Shown in pieces: positions 14,107 to 23,690 of a DNA stretch of 55,662 bases. The translations under genes were made by a program, and so were the position numbers. The notes below the pieces were generated by a model that was not told the DNA's origin, did not search any database, and saw only the letters and a list, made by a program, of their open reading frames with translations. Positions within the stretch are counted from its first letter, which is position 1; each line of letters begins with the position of its first letter. Source of the stretch: Oscillospiraceae bacterium (lineage in GTDB: Bacteria > Bacillota > Clostridia > Oscillospirales > Ruminococcaceae); assembly GCA_021769725.1 (NCBI GenBank), contig JAETSI010000017.1, forward strand, positions 1 through 55,662. The letters are read 5' to 3'.

Positions 14107-16560
14107 ATGAATCTTTCAATGAAATGGCTTGCCGACTATGTCAACGTCGATGTGCCGATAAAAGAATACTGCCATGCTCTTACAATGAGCGGCTCTAAAG
14201 TAGAGGGTTACGAAACAGAGGGAAAAGAGATCTCCAATGTTGTTGTCGGAAAGATACTCTCCGTTGTTCCCCACGAAAATTCAGATCATCTTGTCGTATG
14301 TCAGGTGGAAGTCGGCAAGGAATCGCCTATACAGATCGTTACCGGCGCTTCAAACGTAAATGCCGGAGATACAGTACCTGTTGCCCTTGACGGTTCAACA
14401 CTTCCCGGCGGAGTAAAGATCAAAAAAGGCAAGCTCCGTGGCGTTGAATCCAACGGTATGCTCTGTTCACTGGGCGAACTTGGTCTTGACAAGAGAGATT
14501 TCCCATATGCTATTGAGGACGGCATTTTCATCATGCAGGAGCCGTGCCGCATCGGTCAGGACATTCAGTCTGCCATAGGACTTGACGACACATCTGTCGA
14601 ATTTGAGATAACCTCAAATCGTCCCGACTGTCTCAGCGTTACCGGACTGGCAAGAGAAACTGCCGCAACTTTCGATCTCCCTCTGCACATTCCGGTTCCC
14701 TCTTTCAAGGGCGTTGACGGAGATATCGACCAATACCTCAAGGTAGATATCCACAACACCGACAAGTGCAGGCGCTACTGTGCCGGAATCGTAAAGAACG
14801 TAAAGATCGAACCCTCGCCACGCTGGATGAGAGAACGTCTCCGTGCAAGCGGCGTACGTCCTATCAATAACTTTGTCGATATAACAAACTATGTTATGCT
14901 TGAATACGGTCAGCCAATGCACGCATTTGATCTCCGCTATGTTGACGGCGCTCATATCAATGTCAGAAATGCCGCAAAGGGCGAAAAGATAATGACTCTT
15001 GACGGCGTTGAGAGAGAGCTTTCCGAAGATATGCTGGTTATCGCCGACGCAAACAAGCCTGTTGCCGTTGCCGGTGTTATGGGCGGCGAATACAGCGGTA
15101 TCATGGACGATACAACTACTGTTGTCTTTGAGTCCGCATACTTTGAGCCTGCTCAGGTACGCCGCACGTCAAAGGCGCTGAAGCTCAAATCAGACGCATC
15201 CTCAAGATATGAAAAGGGCGTTGATCCGCTTATCAGCATGGTATGCCTTAAAAGAGCATTCCAGCTTGTCGAGGAGCTTGGCGCAGGCGAGGTCATCCGT
15301 ACAGTTATTGACTGTGACCATACCGATTATGCACCGTCAGAAGTTGAATTCAATCCGGCATGGATAAACAGCTTTCTGGGTACAAACATCTCGTCCGGAA
15401 CAATGACTGAATATCTCAAAAGGCTGGATTTCTCTGTGGAAAACGGCAAGGTCATTGCTCCGTCATTCAGAATTGATATCGGATGCAAGGCTGATATTGC
15501 AGAGGAAATCGCAAGAATTTACGGTTATAACAATATTCCGTCAAGCGATTTCAGGGGCGTTGCAAAAGCTGAATTCACGGCAGAGCAGAAGTTCATCCGC
15601 ACTCTCAGAAATACTGTCGTTTCCCTGGGCGGATATGAAATTGCAACATATTCTTTTGTATCTCCGAAATATTTTGACAGAATCAGACTTCCGAAAGATA
15701 GTAAGCTCCGCAATACGGTAAAGATCGTTAATCCGCTTGGTGAAGACACTAGCGTTATGAGAACTACGACTATCCCCTCAATGCTCGATGTGCTCTCATT
15801 CAACTACAATAACCGGAACGAAAAAGCTTGCCTTTTTGAGATAGCCAAAGAGTACATTCCGGCAGAAAAAGAAAAAGCATATATCAACGGCGATACGCTT
15901 GCAAGCGGCGGCAAAAAGCACAGATACGCCTACTCTCTCCCGGATGAGCCTCAGAAGCTTACGCTGGGTATGTACGGCGGCGATGCTGATTACTACACCA
16001 TGAAAGGCATGATCGAACAAATTCTTGAAGAACTCGGCATAAACGACGTTGAATACGTGCGTGCAGCCGACTGCGAGGTATTCGATGAAAAATATGCGCT
16101 TCATCCCGGAAGAAGCGCCGTTATCCTCAAGGACGGCGTTCACTTGGGAATTATGGGCGAAGTGCACCCGGAAGTTCAGAACACCTACAAGCTCGGAACA
16201 AAGACTTACGCTGCAAAGCTGAATATTGACGAGCTGATGTCCGCAGCTTCCGGCAGAATCACATACAAACCTCTTCCCAAGTTCCCGGCTACGACAAGAG
16301 ACCTCAGCCTTATCTGTGACGACGAGATCCCTGTTGCCGAGCTTGAAAAAGCTATCAAAGGCGCTGTAGGCAAGATCCTTGAAAAAGTCACTCTCTTTGA
16401 CGTGTACAAGGGCAAGCAGATCGAGGACGGCAAAAAAAGCGTTTCCTATTCAATTTCGATGCGCTCACACGAAGGAACTCTCACGGACGAACAGGCTGAC
16501 GGAGCTATGAAGCGTGTTCTTAAAGCGCTTTCCGCTCTCGGCGCCGAGCTGCGTGGATAA
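14107..16560 (+). CDS. pheT: Phenylalanyl-tRNA synthetase beta subunit
   Basis: 817 residues, full length. N-terminal EMAP/OB-type tRNA-binding domain (about 40-150, VGKILSVVPHENSDHLVVCQV), B3/B4 editing region (about 210-390, with FVDITNYVMLEYGQPMHAFD), B5 DNA-binding-like domain (about 400-475), catalytic-like module (about 480-700), and a C-terminal ferredoxin-fold anticodon-binding domain (about 725-817, YKPLPKFPATTRDLSLI). Partner of PheS. ATG preceded by GAAAGGATTG. Ends before a strong terminator. Confidence 0.97.
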   Translation: MNLSMKWLADYVNVDVPIKEYCHALTMSGSKVEGYETEGKEISNVVVGKILSVVPHENSDHLVVCQVEVGKESPIQIVTGASNVNAGDTVPVALDGSTLPGGVKIKKGKLRGVESNGMLCSLGELGLDKRDFPYAIEDGIFIMQEPCRIGQDIQSAIGLDDTSVEFEITSNRPDCLSVTGLARETAATFDLPLHIPVPSFKGVDGDIDQYLKVDIHNTDKCRRYCAGIVKNVKIEPSPRWMRERLRASGVRPINNFVDITNYVMLEYGQPMHAFDLRYVDGAHINVRNAAKGEKIMTLDGVERELSEDMLVIADANKPVAVAGVMGGEYSGIMDDTTTVVFESAYFEPAQVRRTSKALKLKSDASSRYEKGVDPLISMVCLKRAFQLVEELGAGEVIRTVIDCDHTDYAPSEVEFNPAWINSFLGTNISSGTMTEYLKRLDFSVENGKVIAPSFRIDIGCKADIAEEIARIYGYNNIPSSDFRGVAKAEFTAEQKFIRTLRNTVVSLGGYEIATYSFVSPKYFDRIRLPKDSKLRNTVKIVNPLGEDTSVMRTTTIPSMLDVLSFNYNNRNEKACLFEIAKEYIPAEKEKAYINGDTLASGGKKHRYAYSLPDEPQKLTLGMYGGDADYYTMKGMIEQILEELGINDVEYVRAADCEVFDEKYALHPGRSAVILKDGVHLGIMGEVHPEVQNTYKLGTKTYAAKLNIDELMSAASGRITYKPLPKFPATTRDLSLICDDEIPVAELEKAIKGAVGKILEKVTLFDVYKGKQIEDGKKSVSYSISMRSHEGTLTDEQADGAMKRVLKALSALGAELRG

Positions 16561-16581
16561 GCTTACCGTATAAAATCAGAA

Positions 16582-16610
16582 AAAAGGAGGGGATCGTTAT
16601 CCCTCCTTTT
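16582..16610. terminator. Terminator after pheT
   Basis: AAAAGGAGGG (16582-16591) and CCCTCCTTTT (16601-16610), 9-base loop, followed by CTGTTT. Confidence 0.85.
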
Positions 16611-16645
16611 CTGTTTGATAGATGATCTGAGGATATATAATCATT

Positions 16646-16816
16646 ATGGAAAAAATAATTGAGACGCTTGCGGCAATATATATGATTAGTACACTGGCTA
16701 TGACAATAGAAAGCATCAGACAGCGGCAAAAGAAAAAGGCTGTCATCTGGGGATGCCTGTGTTTTTTCCCGATAGCCGCCGTTATAATTCTGATATTCCT
16801 TGCAGGACATAAATAG
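16646..16816 (+). CDS. Small membrane protein, 56 residues
   Basis: Translates as a 56-residue protein starting MEKIIETLAAIYMISTL and ending LIFLAGHK. There is a moderately hydrophobic N-terminal helix, a basic turn (RQRQKKK, about 26-32) and a strong membrane segment (about 34-53). GAGG lies at 16629-16632, 13 bases upstream, a little far. It sits between the pheT terminator and the GH25 promoter. No family recognised. The alternation of hydrophobic and basic segments makes it more likely real than chance, but this is inference. Confidence 0.5.
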   Translation: MEKIIETLAAIYMISTLAMTIESIRQRQKKKAVIWGCLCFFPIAAVIILIFLAGHK

Positions 16817-16867
16817 ACGGAAAAATCTTTCTCTTTGTAAATTCTTTGCAAAATGTGACGTTTACTG

Positions 16868-16896
16868 TTTACAACTAACGCAAAATATGATATTAT
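16868..16896 (+). promoter_or_regulatory. Promoter for the GH25 gene
   Basis: TTTACA (16868-16873), 17-base spacer, TATTAT (16891-16896) with extended -10 TGA. Confidence 0.6.
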
Positions 16897-16927
16897 ATAT
16901 TTATATCATTATTTACAGGAGGGCATA

Positions 16928-17989
16928 ATGGCAGAAAAAAACGAAATACATAAAATACTTAACGGCGAGATGCCGGAAAGCGACAGTCCGCAAAAACCTC
17001 ACAAAAAGCGCAAAGAAAAACCGCCACGGAATAAATTCAAGTTCCTTGCATTTATCGAAATGCTGCTTATTATCGTTCTTGCCGGCGAACTTTCCTGGAG
17101 CGTCTTTCTCCGTGACCGTTTCATAAAAGACGACAAAGCTGTTCCTGCCAATGCCGGAGCAGATTCTCTTGAACCCCAAATCAGAACACGTCCGGTTATT
17201 GAGAAAGAAGAAACGATGTATCAGCTTGACGGCAAAAAGATACTCATGAAAGACAGCGTTTACGGCGAGATCTTCTTCCCCGTTTTTGCTGATGTTCCTG
17301 CCTGTTCCATTAACACGGATCAGCTTATTACCAGAAACGGCTACTCTTTCTACACGGAAAACGGACAGATAACCTCTATCCCCGGCATTGACGTTTCCGA
17401 ACATCAGGGTGATATAGACTGGAATAAAGTCAAGGATGCAGGAATTGAATTCGCCATTATACGTATAGGCTATCGAACCTACGGCGGGGGTGATATTACT
17501 CTTGACACAGCATTTCAAAAAAATCTTCAGAATGCCGATAAAGCAGGAGTCAAGGTCGGGGTTTATTTTTACTCTCAGGCAGTTACTCCGGAAGAAGCCA
17601 TACAGGAAGCCGATGTTGTAATCGACGCTATCGAGCCGTATAACATTACATATCCGGTCGTTTTTGACTGGGAGATTATTTCCGGTGACTCTGCACGAAC
17701 TGACAAGATAACTGTTGACGACCTTGCCGAATGCTGCATTGCTTTCAGCGAACGTGTTAAATCTGCCGGATATACCCCTATGATCTATCAGAACAAAAAC
17801 ACCTCAATGTTCAAGCTTGACCTCCCACGTCTCCAGGATTACGATTTCTGGCTGGCTGAATACAATGACAAACCGACGTACTACTACGACTATCAGATGT
17901 GGCAGTATTCATCAACAGGAAAAGTTCCCGGTGTGAACGGCGACGTTGACATGAATATCAGTTTCAAAGACTACAGCAAATCTGAATAA
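16928..17989 (+). CDS. Membrane-anchored GH25-family lysozyme-like protein
   Basis: 353 residues. Lys-rich cytoplasmic N-terminus, one membrane segment (about 38-60), a spacer, then a glycoside hydrolase family 25 domain from about residue 151. It shows the first catalytic-site strand IPGIDVSEHQGDIDW (D155) and the catalytic YPVVFDWEI (D247, E249), so muramidase activity on peptidoglycan at the outer face of the membrane is likely. The end has MWQYSSTGKVPGVNGDVDMN, the usual closing strand. Strong ACAGGAGGG ribosome site. Single gene between its own promoter and a terminator. Confidence 0.93.
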   Translation: MAEKNEIHKILNGEMPESDSPQKPHKKRKEKPPRNKFKFLAFIEMLLIIVLAGELSWSVFLRDRFIKDDKAVPANAGADSLEPQIRTRPVIEKEETMYQLDGKKILMKDSVYGEIFFPVFADVPACSINTDQLITRNGYSFYTENGQITSIPGIDVSEHQGDIDWNKVKDAGIEFAIIRIGYRTYGGGDITLDTAFQKNLQNADKAGVKVGVYFYSQAVTPEEAIQEADVVIDAIEPYNITYPVVFDWEIISGDSARTDKITVDDLAECCIAFSERVKSAGYTPMIYQNKNTSMFKLDLPRLQDYDFWLAEYNDKPTYYYDYQMWQYSSTGKVPGVNGDVDMNISFKDYSKSE

Positions 17990-17990
17990 A

Positions 17991-18029
17991 AATAAGAGTC
18001 TGTTCCGTAAAATGCGGAACAGACTTATT
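17991..18029. terminator. Bidirectional terminator between GH25 and the acidic membrane protein
   Basis: AATAAGAGTCTGTTCCG (17991-18007) pairs with CGGAACAGACTTATT (18015-18029), with a 2-base bulge and 7-base loop. A/T-rich on both sides. Confidence 0.8.
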
Positions 18030-18031
18030 AT

Positions 18032-19912
18032 TTACAGATTATTTTTTACAAAAAGGATTTTCATAGCGTCAAATTGATATGTTCCGTCATTTTTTTCCGT
18101 TACATGGAACTCAACAGACTTTGAAACGCTTTTTTCCATCCAGGCAGGTTTTTCGTCGATATAATCCACTGTTATCGTATATTCGCTGCCGCTCTTAACA
18201 ATTGATTTTACTTCCGGCTCATATGTAAAAACGATCGGATGTACCGGAACATTGTAAACGCCTTTTTCCGGGTCGTAATAGAACCGTGATGTCACAGGCC
18301 CTACGGTGGTATGCTCAAATGCCGTGTGCTCCTGTCCGAAAATCGCTACCACTTCGGCTTCAACGTCGTAAGCAGAAATTGATATAACATCTCCTCCGGC
18401 TGCGTTTACAGGATATTTCTCCAGCTTTTCATCATTCATTATGATAGACCATATAGAAGCTGTAATGATTTGCTCAGAAGTCAGATCGGACGGCTTGTCA
18501 AAAGATTCAATATCCATTATGACCATAGGATATACCAACTCTGTAAAACCGTCTTTTTTTGTTTCACCGGATGTAAAGCTCTTAAGCATTTTTATTCCCC
18601 TGCCTGCTGTAACGACTATGCCGATAACGGCAAAAACAGTAAAAATCACACCAAGAACTGCGTAAAGGCGTCTTTTCAGCTTTTTTTTCTTCGGCGGATT
18701 TTCTTCAGACTCCTCCGTTTTCTCACTTTTAACATCCAGAAGCACTTCCGGGTCTTCGTCAAGTATATTCGTAAGAGCAGCGGTAAATCTGCCCTTTCGT
18801 TCCGATTTTATCTGCTCCCCAGATGATTCAGTCTCATTTTTTTCTGCATCAGGAGTTTCTTCCGATTTTTTTACGTGTTTTCTTTTATGCTCTTTCTTTT
18901 TCTCATCCTCTTCATTCCTGCCCTGTTCTTCGATCTCCGCTATTGCATTGGCAGCATTCTCACGTATATCGTCAATAAGACTTGTCACGCCGTCTTTTTT
19001 TCCGGAATCATTTTTTTCCTCTGTCTCGGAATCGGCTTTACTTTCGTCCTCTTCATCTGTTTCCGCAGTATCATCATCTGCATCCTGTACGCCATTTATA
19101 GCAGCAAGAGCCGCTTCTATAAGTTCTGTTGCCGATTCTTCCGGCTCGTCTGCATCCGGCTGATACATATCATTTTCATCCTCAGCGCTGTCAACCGGGA
19201 CATTTTCTTCAATGCTCTCCGGCTTAACATCTTCGCTTTCAACGATTTTTTCATCATCTGCACTGCAAAGATCTCCGACGCTGTTTTTATCGTCAGAATG
19301 CTTCTTTCTGCGCTTTGAAAAAAGGCTCTTTTTCTTCCTGCCGGATTCCTCCTCCGATTCATTCTGAATCGGTTCTTCAACAGGCTGTACTTCCGGTTCT
19401 TCGGACAGACTTCCGTTGTCCGGAACATCTTCCGCAACGGTAACAGGATTTTCCGGTTCAGGTTTTGTTTCAGGTTCAGGAATGATTTCCGGTTCGGGAA
19501 AAACTTCCGGTTCAGGTATGATTTCCTGCTTATCAGCGGAGGGATCCACTTCGCTCCGGATATACCCATGCTGCTTGTTTTTCTCTTCAAAGCGGCGGAG
19601 TTCCTCATAATCAGGAAGTTCGCCGGTAATAACGACCTTTTTCTTCTGCTCAGGAACAGGAGTTTCCGGAGCCTTCTGAACAACGTCAGGCTCCTCTGGT
19701 GCCTTACTTTCTTTTTCCTCAAGTTCATTAAGAATATTTTCTGCAAGGGACGGCTTTTTTTCCGCCGTCAGCGCATTAAGCAGATCATCGACCGACATAT
19801 TATCATAAATACTCTTGTGCTTTGCTGGTTCTGTCCTTGCCGATGCTTTTTTTTCGTCGCTGTTTCCTTTGAGATTATTGAGCATATCGTCAAGATCTTT
19901 TCTGATAGCCAT
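18032..19912 (-). CDS. Large acidic protein with one membrane segment, unknown function
   Basis: 626 residues. Residues 1-400 are low-complexity, rich in Glu, Pro, Ser, Asp and Lys and probably disordered, with short repeats PEPEVFPEPEIIPEPETKPE and a basic patch KKKSLFSKRRKKHSDDK. A Lys/Arg-flanked membrane segment lies at about 416-438 (YAVLGVIFTVFAVIGIVV). The outer C-terminal domain of about 180 residues looks folded (TVGPVTSRFYYDPEKGVYNVP, SEYTITVDYIDEKPAWME). I recognise no family. The start is the ATG at 19912, just after GGAGG; a TTG at 19924 overlaps that site. It lies 60 bases after proA in the same direction and may share its operon. Confidence 0.7.
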   Translation of the reverse strand: MAIRKDLDDMLNNLKGNSDEKKASARTEPAKHKSIYDNMSVDDLLNALTAEKKPSLAENILNELEEKESKAPEEPDVVQKAPETPVPEQKKKVVITGELPDYEELRRFEEKNKQHGYIRSEVDPSADKQEIIPEPEVFPEPEIIPEPETKPEPENPVTVAEDVPDNGSLSEEPEVQPVEEPIQNESEEESGRKKKSLFSKRRKKHSDDKNSVGDLCSADDEKIVESEDVKPESIEENVPVDSAEDENDMYQPDADEPEESATELIEAALAAINGVQDADDDTAETDEEDESKADSETEEKNDSGKKDGVTSLIDDIRENAANAIAEIEEQGRNEEDEKKKEHKRKHVKKSEETPDAEKNETESSGEQIKSERKGRFTAALTNILDEDPEVLLDVKSEKTEESEENPPKKKKLKRRLYAVLGVIFTVFAVIGIVVTAGRGIKMLKSFTSGETKKDGFTELVYPMVIMDIESFDKPSDLTSEQIITASIWSIIMNDEKLEKYPVNAAGGDVISISAYDVEAEVVAIFGQEHTAFEHTTVGPVTSRFYYDPEKGVYNVPVHPIVFTYEPEVKSIVKSGSEYTITVDYIDEKPAWMEKSVSKSVEFHVTEKNDGTYQFDAMKILFVKNNL

Positions 19913-19972
19913 TACGACCTCCAAAATAAATAAAAATTAAAAACAACTCAAATAAAAAAATCCAAAAAAGTA

Positions 19973-21220
19973 TTATCTGATCTGTCCGTTTCCGTTGATA
20001 ACATATTTAATAGTTGTAAGTTCTCTGAGACCCATAGGACCTCTTGCGTGAAGCTTCTGTGTCGAAATGCCTATCTCTGCGCCAAAGCCAAACTCTCCGC
20101 CGTCAGTAAATCTTGTTGAAGCATTTACATAAACAGCGGCAGCGTCAACACAGCGCTGGAACTTTTCTGCATTTTCCAGAGATTTCGTAACAATACACTC
20201 GGAATGCTTCGTTCCGAAACGGCTGATGTGTGCGATAGCTTCATCAACGCTGTCAACGACCTTAACAGATATAACATAGTCCAGAAACTCTTTTGCATAC
20301 TCCTCTTCGCCGGCTTTTTCAACAGTATCGCCGAGAATTCCGATAGTCCGGTCGCATCCGTAGAATTTAACATTGCTCTTTGCAAGACGGTCTGCTATCA
20401 TCGGAAGAATCTTTTCTGCGCAGTCCTTATGTACAAGCAGACTTTCCACCGCATTACACACAGAGGGACGCTGAGTTTTGCCGTTGTCAACGATATTCAC
20501 AGCCATTTCCGGATCTGCGGAAGCATCCACATATACATGACAATTTCCTGTTCCCGTCTCAATAACAGGAACGGTTGCAGTATTTACGACAGCCTGGATA
20601 AGACGTCCGCTTCCTCTTGGTATCAATACGTCAAGGTATTGATTAAGACGCATAAGTTCATTGGTAGTCTCACGTGACGTATTTTCAACGACCTGAATAA
20701 CATCTGCCGGCAGACCTGCTTTTTCGACAGCGTTCCTCATGATAATTCCGAGACATATATTAGAATTTATAGCCTCTTTTCCGCCCTTGAGAATAACTGC
20801 ATTTCCCGCCTTGAGACAGAGAGCGGCAGCGTCTACCGTAACATTGGGACGTGATTCAAATATAATTCCGATAACGCCCATAGGTACTCTTGTCTTGCAT
20901 ATCCGCAGTCCGTTGGGACGGGTAAATCCCTCAATGATCTCCCCTACAGGGTCGTTAAGTGCGATAAGTTCATCAACGCCCTTTGCCATTCCCTCAATAC
21001 GTTTTTCATCAAGACGAAGCCTGTCCTGCATCGCCTCGGACATACCGTTTTCCTTTGCCGTCCGGAGATCCTTTTCGTTTTCGGCAATTATAATATTTTT
21101 GTTTGCCAGTAAAGCCCCTGATATTGCGGCAAGAGCGCTGTTCTTCAGTGAAGCAGATGCCGACGCAATAGCAGCTTCGGCTGTTTTAGCTTTTTTTCCC
21201 AGTTCTTCAGTATAGTTCAT
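19973..21220 (-). CDS. proA: Gamma-glutamyl phosphate reductase
   Basis: 415 residues, normal size. Second step of proline synthesis: NADPH-dependent reduction of glutamyl-5-phosphate to glutamate semialdehyde. Aldehyde-dehydrogenase fold; catalytic Cys in NGKTQRPSVCNAVESLLV, with FESRPNVTVDAAALCLKAGN and the C-terminal GPMGLRELTTIKYVI typical of ProA. Its ATG overlaps the proB stop by 4 bases (translational coupling). Confidence 0.97.
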   Translation of the reverse strand: MNYTEELGKKAKTAEAAIASASASLKNSALAAISGALLANKNIIIAENEKDLRTAKENGMSEAMQDRLRLDEKRIEGMAKGVDELIALNDPVGEIIEGFTRPNGLRICKTRVPMGVIGIIFESRPNVTVDAAALCLKAGNAVILKGGKEAINSNICLGIIMRNAVEKAGLPADVIQVVENTSRETTNELMRLNQYLDVLIPRGSGRLIQAVVNTATVPVIETGTGNCHVYVDASADPEMAVNIVDNGKTQRPSVCNAVESLLVHKDCAEKILPMIADRLAKSNVKFYGCDRTIGILGDTVEKAGEEEYAKEFLDYVISVKVVDSVDEAIAHISRFGTKHSECIVTKSLENAEKFQRCVDAAAVYVNASTRFTDGGEFGFGAEIGISTQKLHARGPMGLRELTTIKYVINGNGQIR

Positions 21221-22029
21221 ATAGTCACCTCATCAGTTTTATTCGCTTTGAATATGGTTCCGATCTCCTTATTTTCAAAAAGATCATAAAGCAGTTCCGG
21301 ATTCTTTCCGTTCATGATAACCATGTCGATACCTGCTTCGGATGCAATCTTTGCAGCGTTGATCTTCGTGGACATTCCGCCCGTTCCCAGACCTGACCCT
21401 GCGCCTCCTGCCGCATTTTCAATATTGGACGTTATCTTCTCCACCACTGTTATCGGCTTGGCATCGGGATTTTTCCGTGGATCATCGTCATAGAGACAGT
21501 CGATGTCCGAAAGTATCAGCAAGAGGTCAGCTCCTGCCAGAGAGGCAACCAGCGCCGACAGCGAGTCGTTTTCGCCGATTTCCAGTTCAAGTTCATCAAT
21601 AGCGATAGTATCGTTTTCATTAACGATAGGGATAACGCCCATACCAACCAGAGTTTCAATGGTATTTTTAAAATTCTCACAATGACTGGAGTTATTGATT
21701 ATCGTTTTTGTCAGCAGTATCTGAGCGACTGTAACGCTGTATTTTTCAAACATATCGTCGTAAACGTGCATCAGTTCACACTGTCCTATAGCCGCAACTG
21801 CCTGTTTCATTTTGGTTTCACGAGGCTTTTCGGGAAGTCCGAGCTTTCCGGCGCCAAGTCCCATTGCACCGGAAGAAACCATGATTATCTCACGTCCGGA
21901 ATTGTGGAGATCCGAAATGACCCTTACAAGATTTGTCATTCTTCTTATATTCAGTTTACCTGTAGCATGAGCAAGAGTAGATGTGCCCAGTTTTATAACA
22001 ACTCGTTTTTTTTCAGAAATATTTCTCAT
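21217..22029 (-). CDS. proB: Glutamate 5-kinase
   Basis: 270 residues. First, usually proline-inhibited, step of proline synthesis. Amino-acid-kinase fold with VIKLGTSTL, IIMVSSGAMGLGAGKLG, NENDTIAIDE and GTGGMSTKINAAKIA. It ends after the kinase domain, so the C-terminal PUA domain of longer ProB proteins is absent, as in many Firmicutes. Lies 12 bases after the dehydrogenase gene and overlaps proA. Confidence 0.97.
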   Translation of the reverse strand: MRNISEKKRVVIKLGTSTLAHATGKLNIRRMTNLVRVISDLHNSGREIIMVSSGAMGLGAGKLGLPEKPRETKMKQAVAAIGQCELMHVYDDMFEKYSVTVAQILLTKTIINNSSHCENFKNTIETLVGMGVIPIVNENDTIAIDELELEIGENDSLSALVASLAGADLLLILSDIDCLYDDDPRKNPDAKPITVVEKITSNIENAAGGAGSGLGTGGMSTKINAAKIASEAGIDMVIMNGKNPELLYDLFENKEIGTIFKANKTDEVTI

Positions 22030-22041
22030 AAAATGCTTCTT

Positions 22042-22992
22042 TCAGTTTACTTTATTTATTATTTTTCCGCTCTGCCACGCCCGGAAGCTGCTGCATACTA
22101 TATCAACAAGGCGCTGTCTCGTTTCAAGCGCTGCCCACGAAGTATGCGGAGTTATGCGGCAGTTAGGTGCATTTTTCAGCGGAGTGACCGGCAGCATCGG
22201 TTCATGCTCCAGAACATCGACATAAGCTGCGGCGATTTTTCCGGAATCAAGAGCTTCGGCAAGAGATTTTTCGTCTGCGATTCCTCCTCTTGCAGTATTT
22301 ATGAGTACTGCCGAACTTTTCATTTCACAGAGGAGTTCCTCATTTATAATTCCCTTTGTCTGCTCTGTCAGAGGGCAGTGAAACGTCAGTATATCAGCTT
22401 TTCGGGCTGCTGTATGTATATCAGTCACTTCATATCCGCAGTTTTCCGGAACAGTTCTGGTGCATATTACTATATTCATGCCGAAAGCCCCTCCGATTTC
22501 AGCAACACGGCGTCCGATAGAACCGAATCCAACTATAGAAAGAGTTTTTCCTGCAAGTTCGCCGATAGGAAGCGGAAAAAATGAAAATGTCGGGGAACGT
22601 TCCCATTCACCGGCTTTTACAAGGAGATCATAGTCCCTTATACGGCTGAAATGATCGAGAATATAGGCAAATACCTGCTGTGATACAGCATTTGTTGAAT
22701 ACTGTCCGGCATTGCATACCGTTATCCCCTTTTCGGAAGCTGCTTCAAGATCAATATTATTGCATCCCGTCGCAAAAAGTCCGATATAGCGCAGATTCGG
22801 GCACATATCCATAATTTCACGGGTTATTTGTACTTTATTGCAGAAAACAGCTTCGGCGCTGCCGATATTAACGGCTGTTTCCTCCGGCTTAGTCAGAGGA
22901 AAGATCTCGACGGTTCCGAGTTCGTTTATTTTATCAAGGGGAATATCCCCGGTGCAGCTTACTGTAGCCCAGTCAAGAACGGATATTTTCAA
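22042..22992 (-). CDS. D-2-hydroxyacid dehydrogenase, glycerate dehydrogenase-like
   Basis: 316 residues. NAD-dependent D-isomer 2-hydroxyacid dehydrogenase: nucleotide-binding VGFGSIGRRVAEIG, catalytic Arg in INTARGGI, Glu in EHEPML and His in ITPHTSWAALETR. The overall pattern (CNAGQYSTNAVSQQVFAYIL, WERSPTFSFF) is closest to hydroxypyruvate/glycerate dehydrogenases. The true substrate cannot be read from sequence. First residues MKISVLDW; the start overlaps the stop of the upstream membrane protein by 4 bases. Part of the proBA transcript by position. Confidence 0.9.
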   Translation of the reverse strand: MKISVLDWATVSCTGDIPLDKINELGTVEIFPLTKPEETAVNIGSAEAVFCNKVQITREIMDMCPNLRYIGLFATGCNNIDLEAASEKGITVCNAGQYSTNAVSQQVFAYILDHFSRIRDYDLLVKAGEWERSPTFSFFPLPIGELAGKTLSIVGFGSIGRRVAEIGGAFGMNIVICTRTVPENCGYEVTDIHTAARKADILTFHCPLTEQTKGIINEELLCEMKSSAVLINTARGGIADEKSLAEALDSGKIAAAYVDVLEHEPMLPVTPLKNAPNCRITPHTSWAALETRQRLVDIVCSSFRAWQSGKIINKVN

Positions 22993-23396
22993 GACTGTTC
23001 CTCCTCATTTGCTTCGGATGATTCAACTGCATCTTCATCTGCTTTTTCTTCTGTTTCCGAGATATCTTCATCCGATGTTTCTTCTGCTTCCGCATCATTT
23101 TCCTGAGGTGTTTTAAAGATAAGAGATACCACAGCTGCGGCAATAATAAGCACTGCTTCTGCTATTCCGATACCGTAGAAAACCGTTCTGCTTTCAGATA
23201 TCCACACCAGCAGAGAAAGCGGAATAGCCACCGCCATAATGATCTGGAAAGGACGCCTCTGGGTAAAGAAACGATACGCAAAAAATACTGCTCCGATGCA
23301 GGCGAAAATCAGATGCATATTAAACGGAAATGGAAAAAGCGACGGATTTTCAATTCCTGCCTGTTGTGTCATAACAAATAAATTAAAATAATTCAT
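22989..23396 (-). CDS. Small integral membrane protein
   Basis: 135 residues. Three membrane segments at about 25-41, 50-68 and 72-95, then an acidic C-terminal tail rich in Glu, Asp and Ala. No family recognised. The ATG at 23396 has CGGAG 5 bases upstream; an earlier ATG at 23459 is only about 11 bases from the likely transcription start and has no ribosome site. First gene of the proBA operon. Confidence 0.7.
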   Translation of the reverse strand: MNYFNLFVMTQQAGIENPSLFPFPFNMHLIFACIGAVFFAYRFFTQRRPFQIIMAVAIPLSLLVWISESRTVFYGIGIAEAVLIIAAAVVSLIFKTPQENDAEAEETSDEDISETEEKADEDAVESSEANEEEQS

Positions 23397-23476
23397 GATA
23401 ACTCCGATCTGCTGTTGTGCCGGATGCGCATTCATCCGCAACAGCTTATTTTTTCTCATAAAAATATACTTTTTAT

Positions 23477-23505
23477 ATTATAGCACACTTTTCAAAAGAA
23501 TTCAA
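23477..23505 (-). promoter_or_regulatory. Promoter of the proBA operon
   Basis: Minus strand TTGAAT (23505-23500), 17 bases, TATAAT (23482-23477). Confidence 0.65.
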
Positions 23506-23539
23506 CTGCTTTTTTAAAAAACAGCCAATTTATTGTAAC

Positions 23540-23690
23540 AACCTACGTGGGGACGCTGTCCCAACACCCCTGCCAAAGGGGGAAATCCCCCTTTGGAAAC
23601 CCATTATTGTTTCTTTACATTACCCGTAAAGGGTAATGTAAAGAAACATAGTGAATTTACATAGTGAAAAATTCCTTTGACATGAGCGTG
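23540..23690 (+). repeat. Intergenic hairpin element, copy E
   Basis: Left end CCTACGTGGGG, P1 at 23547-23565 (GTGGGGACGCTGTCCCAAC, slightly decayed). P2 CCAAAGGGGG / CCCCCTTTGG at about 23573-23596. P3 at 23608-23648 with perfect 18-base arms (TGTTTCTTTACATTACCC and complement), loop GTAAA. The right-arm segment GAAAAATTCCTTTGACA is kept, but I do not find a matching right terminal repeat. Confidence 0.82.

Noticed and set aside
18875..19318. Plus-strand reading frames opposite the acidic membrane protein
   Set aside because: They mirror low-complexity Glu/Asp codons of the real gene and have no ribosome sites.
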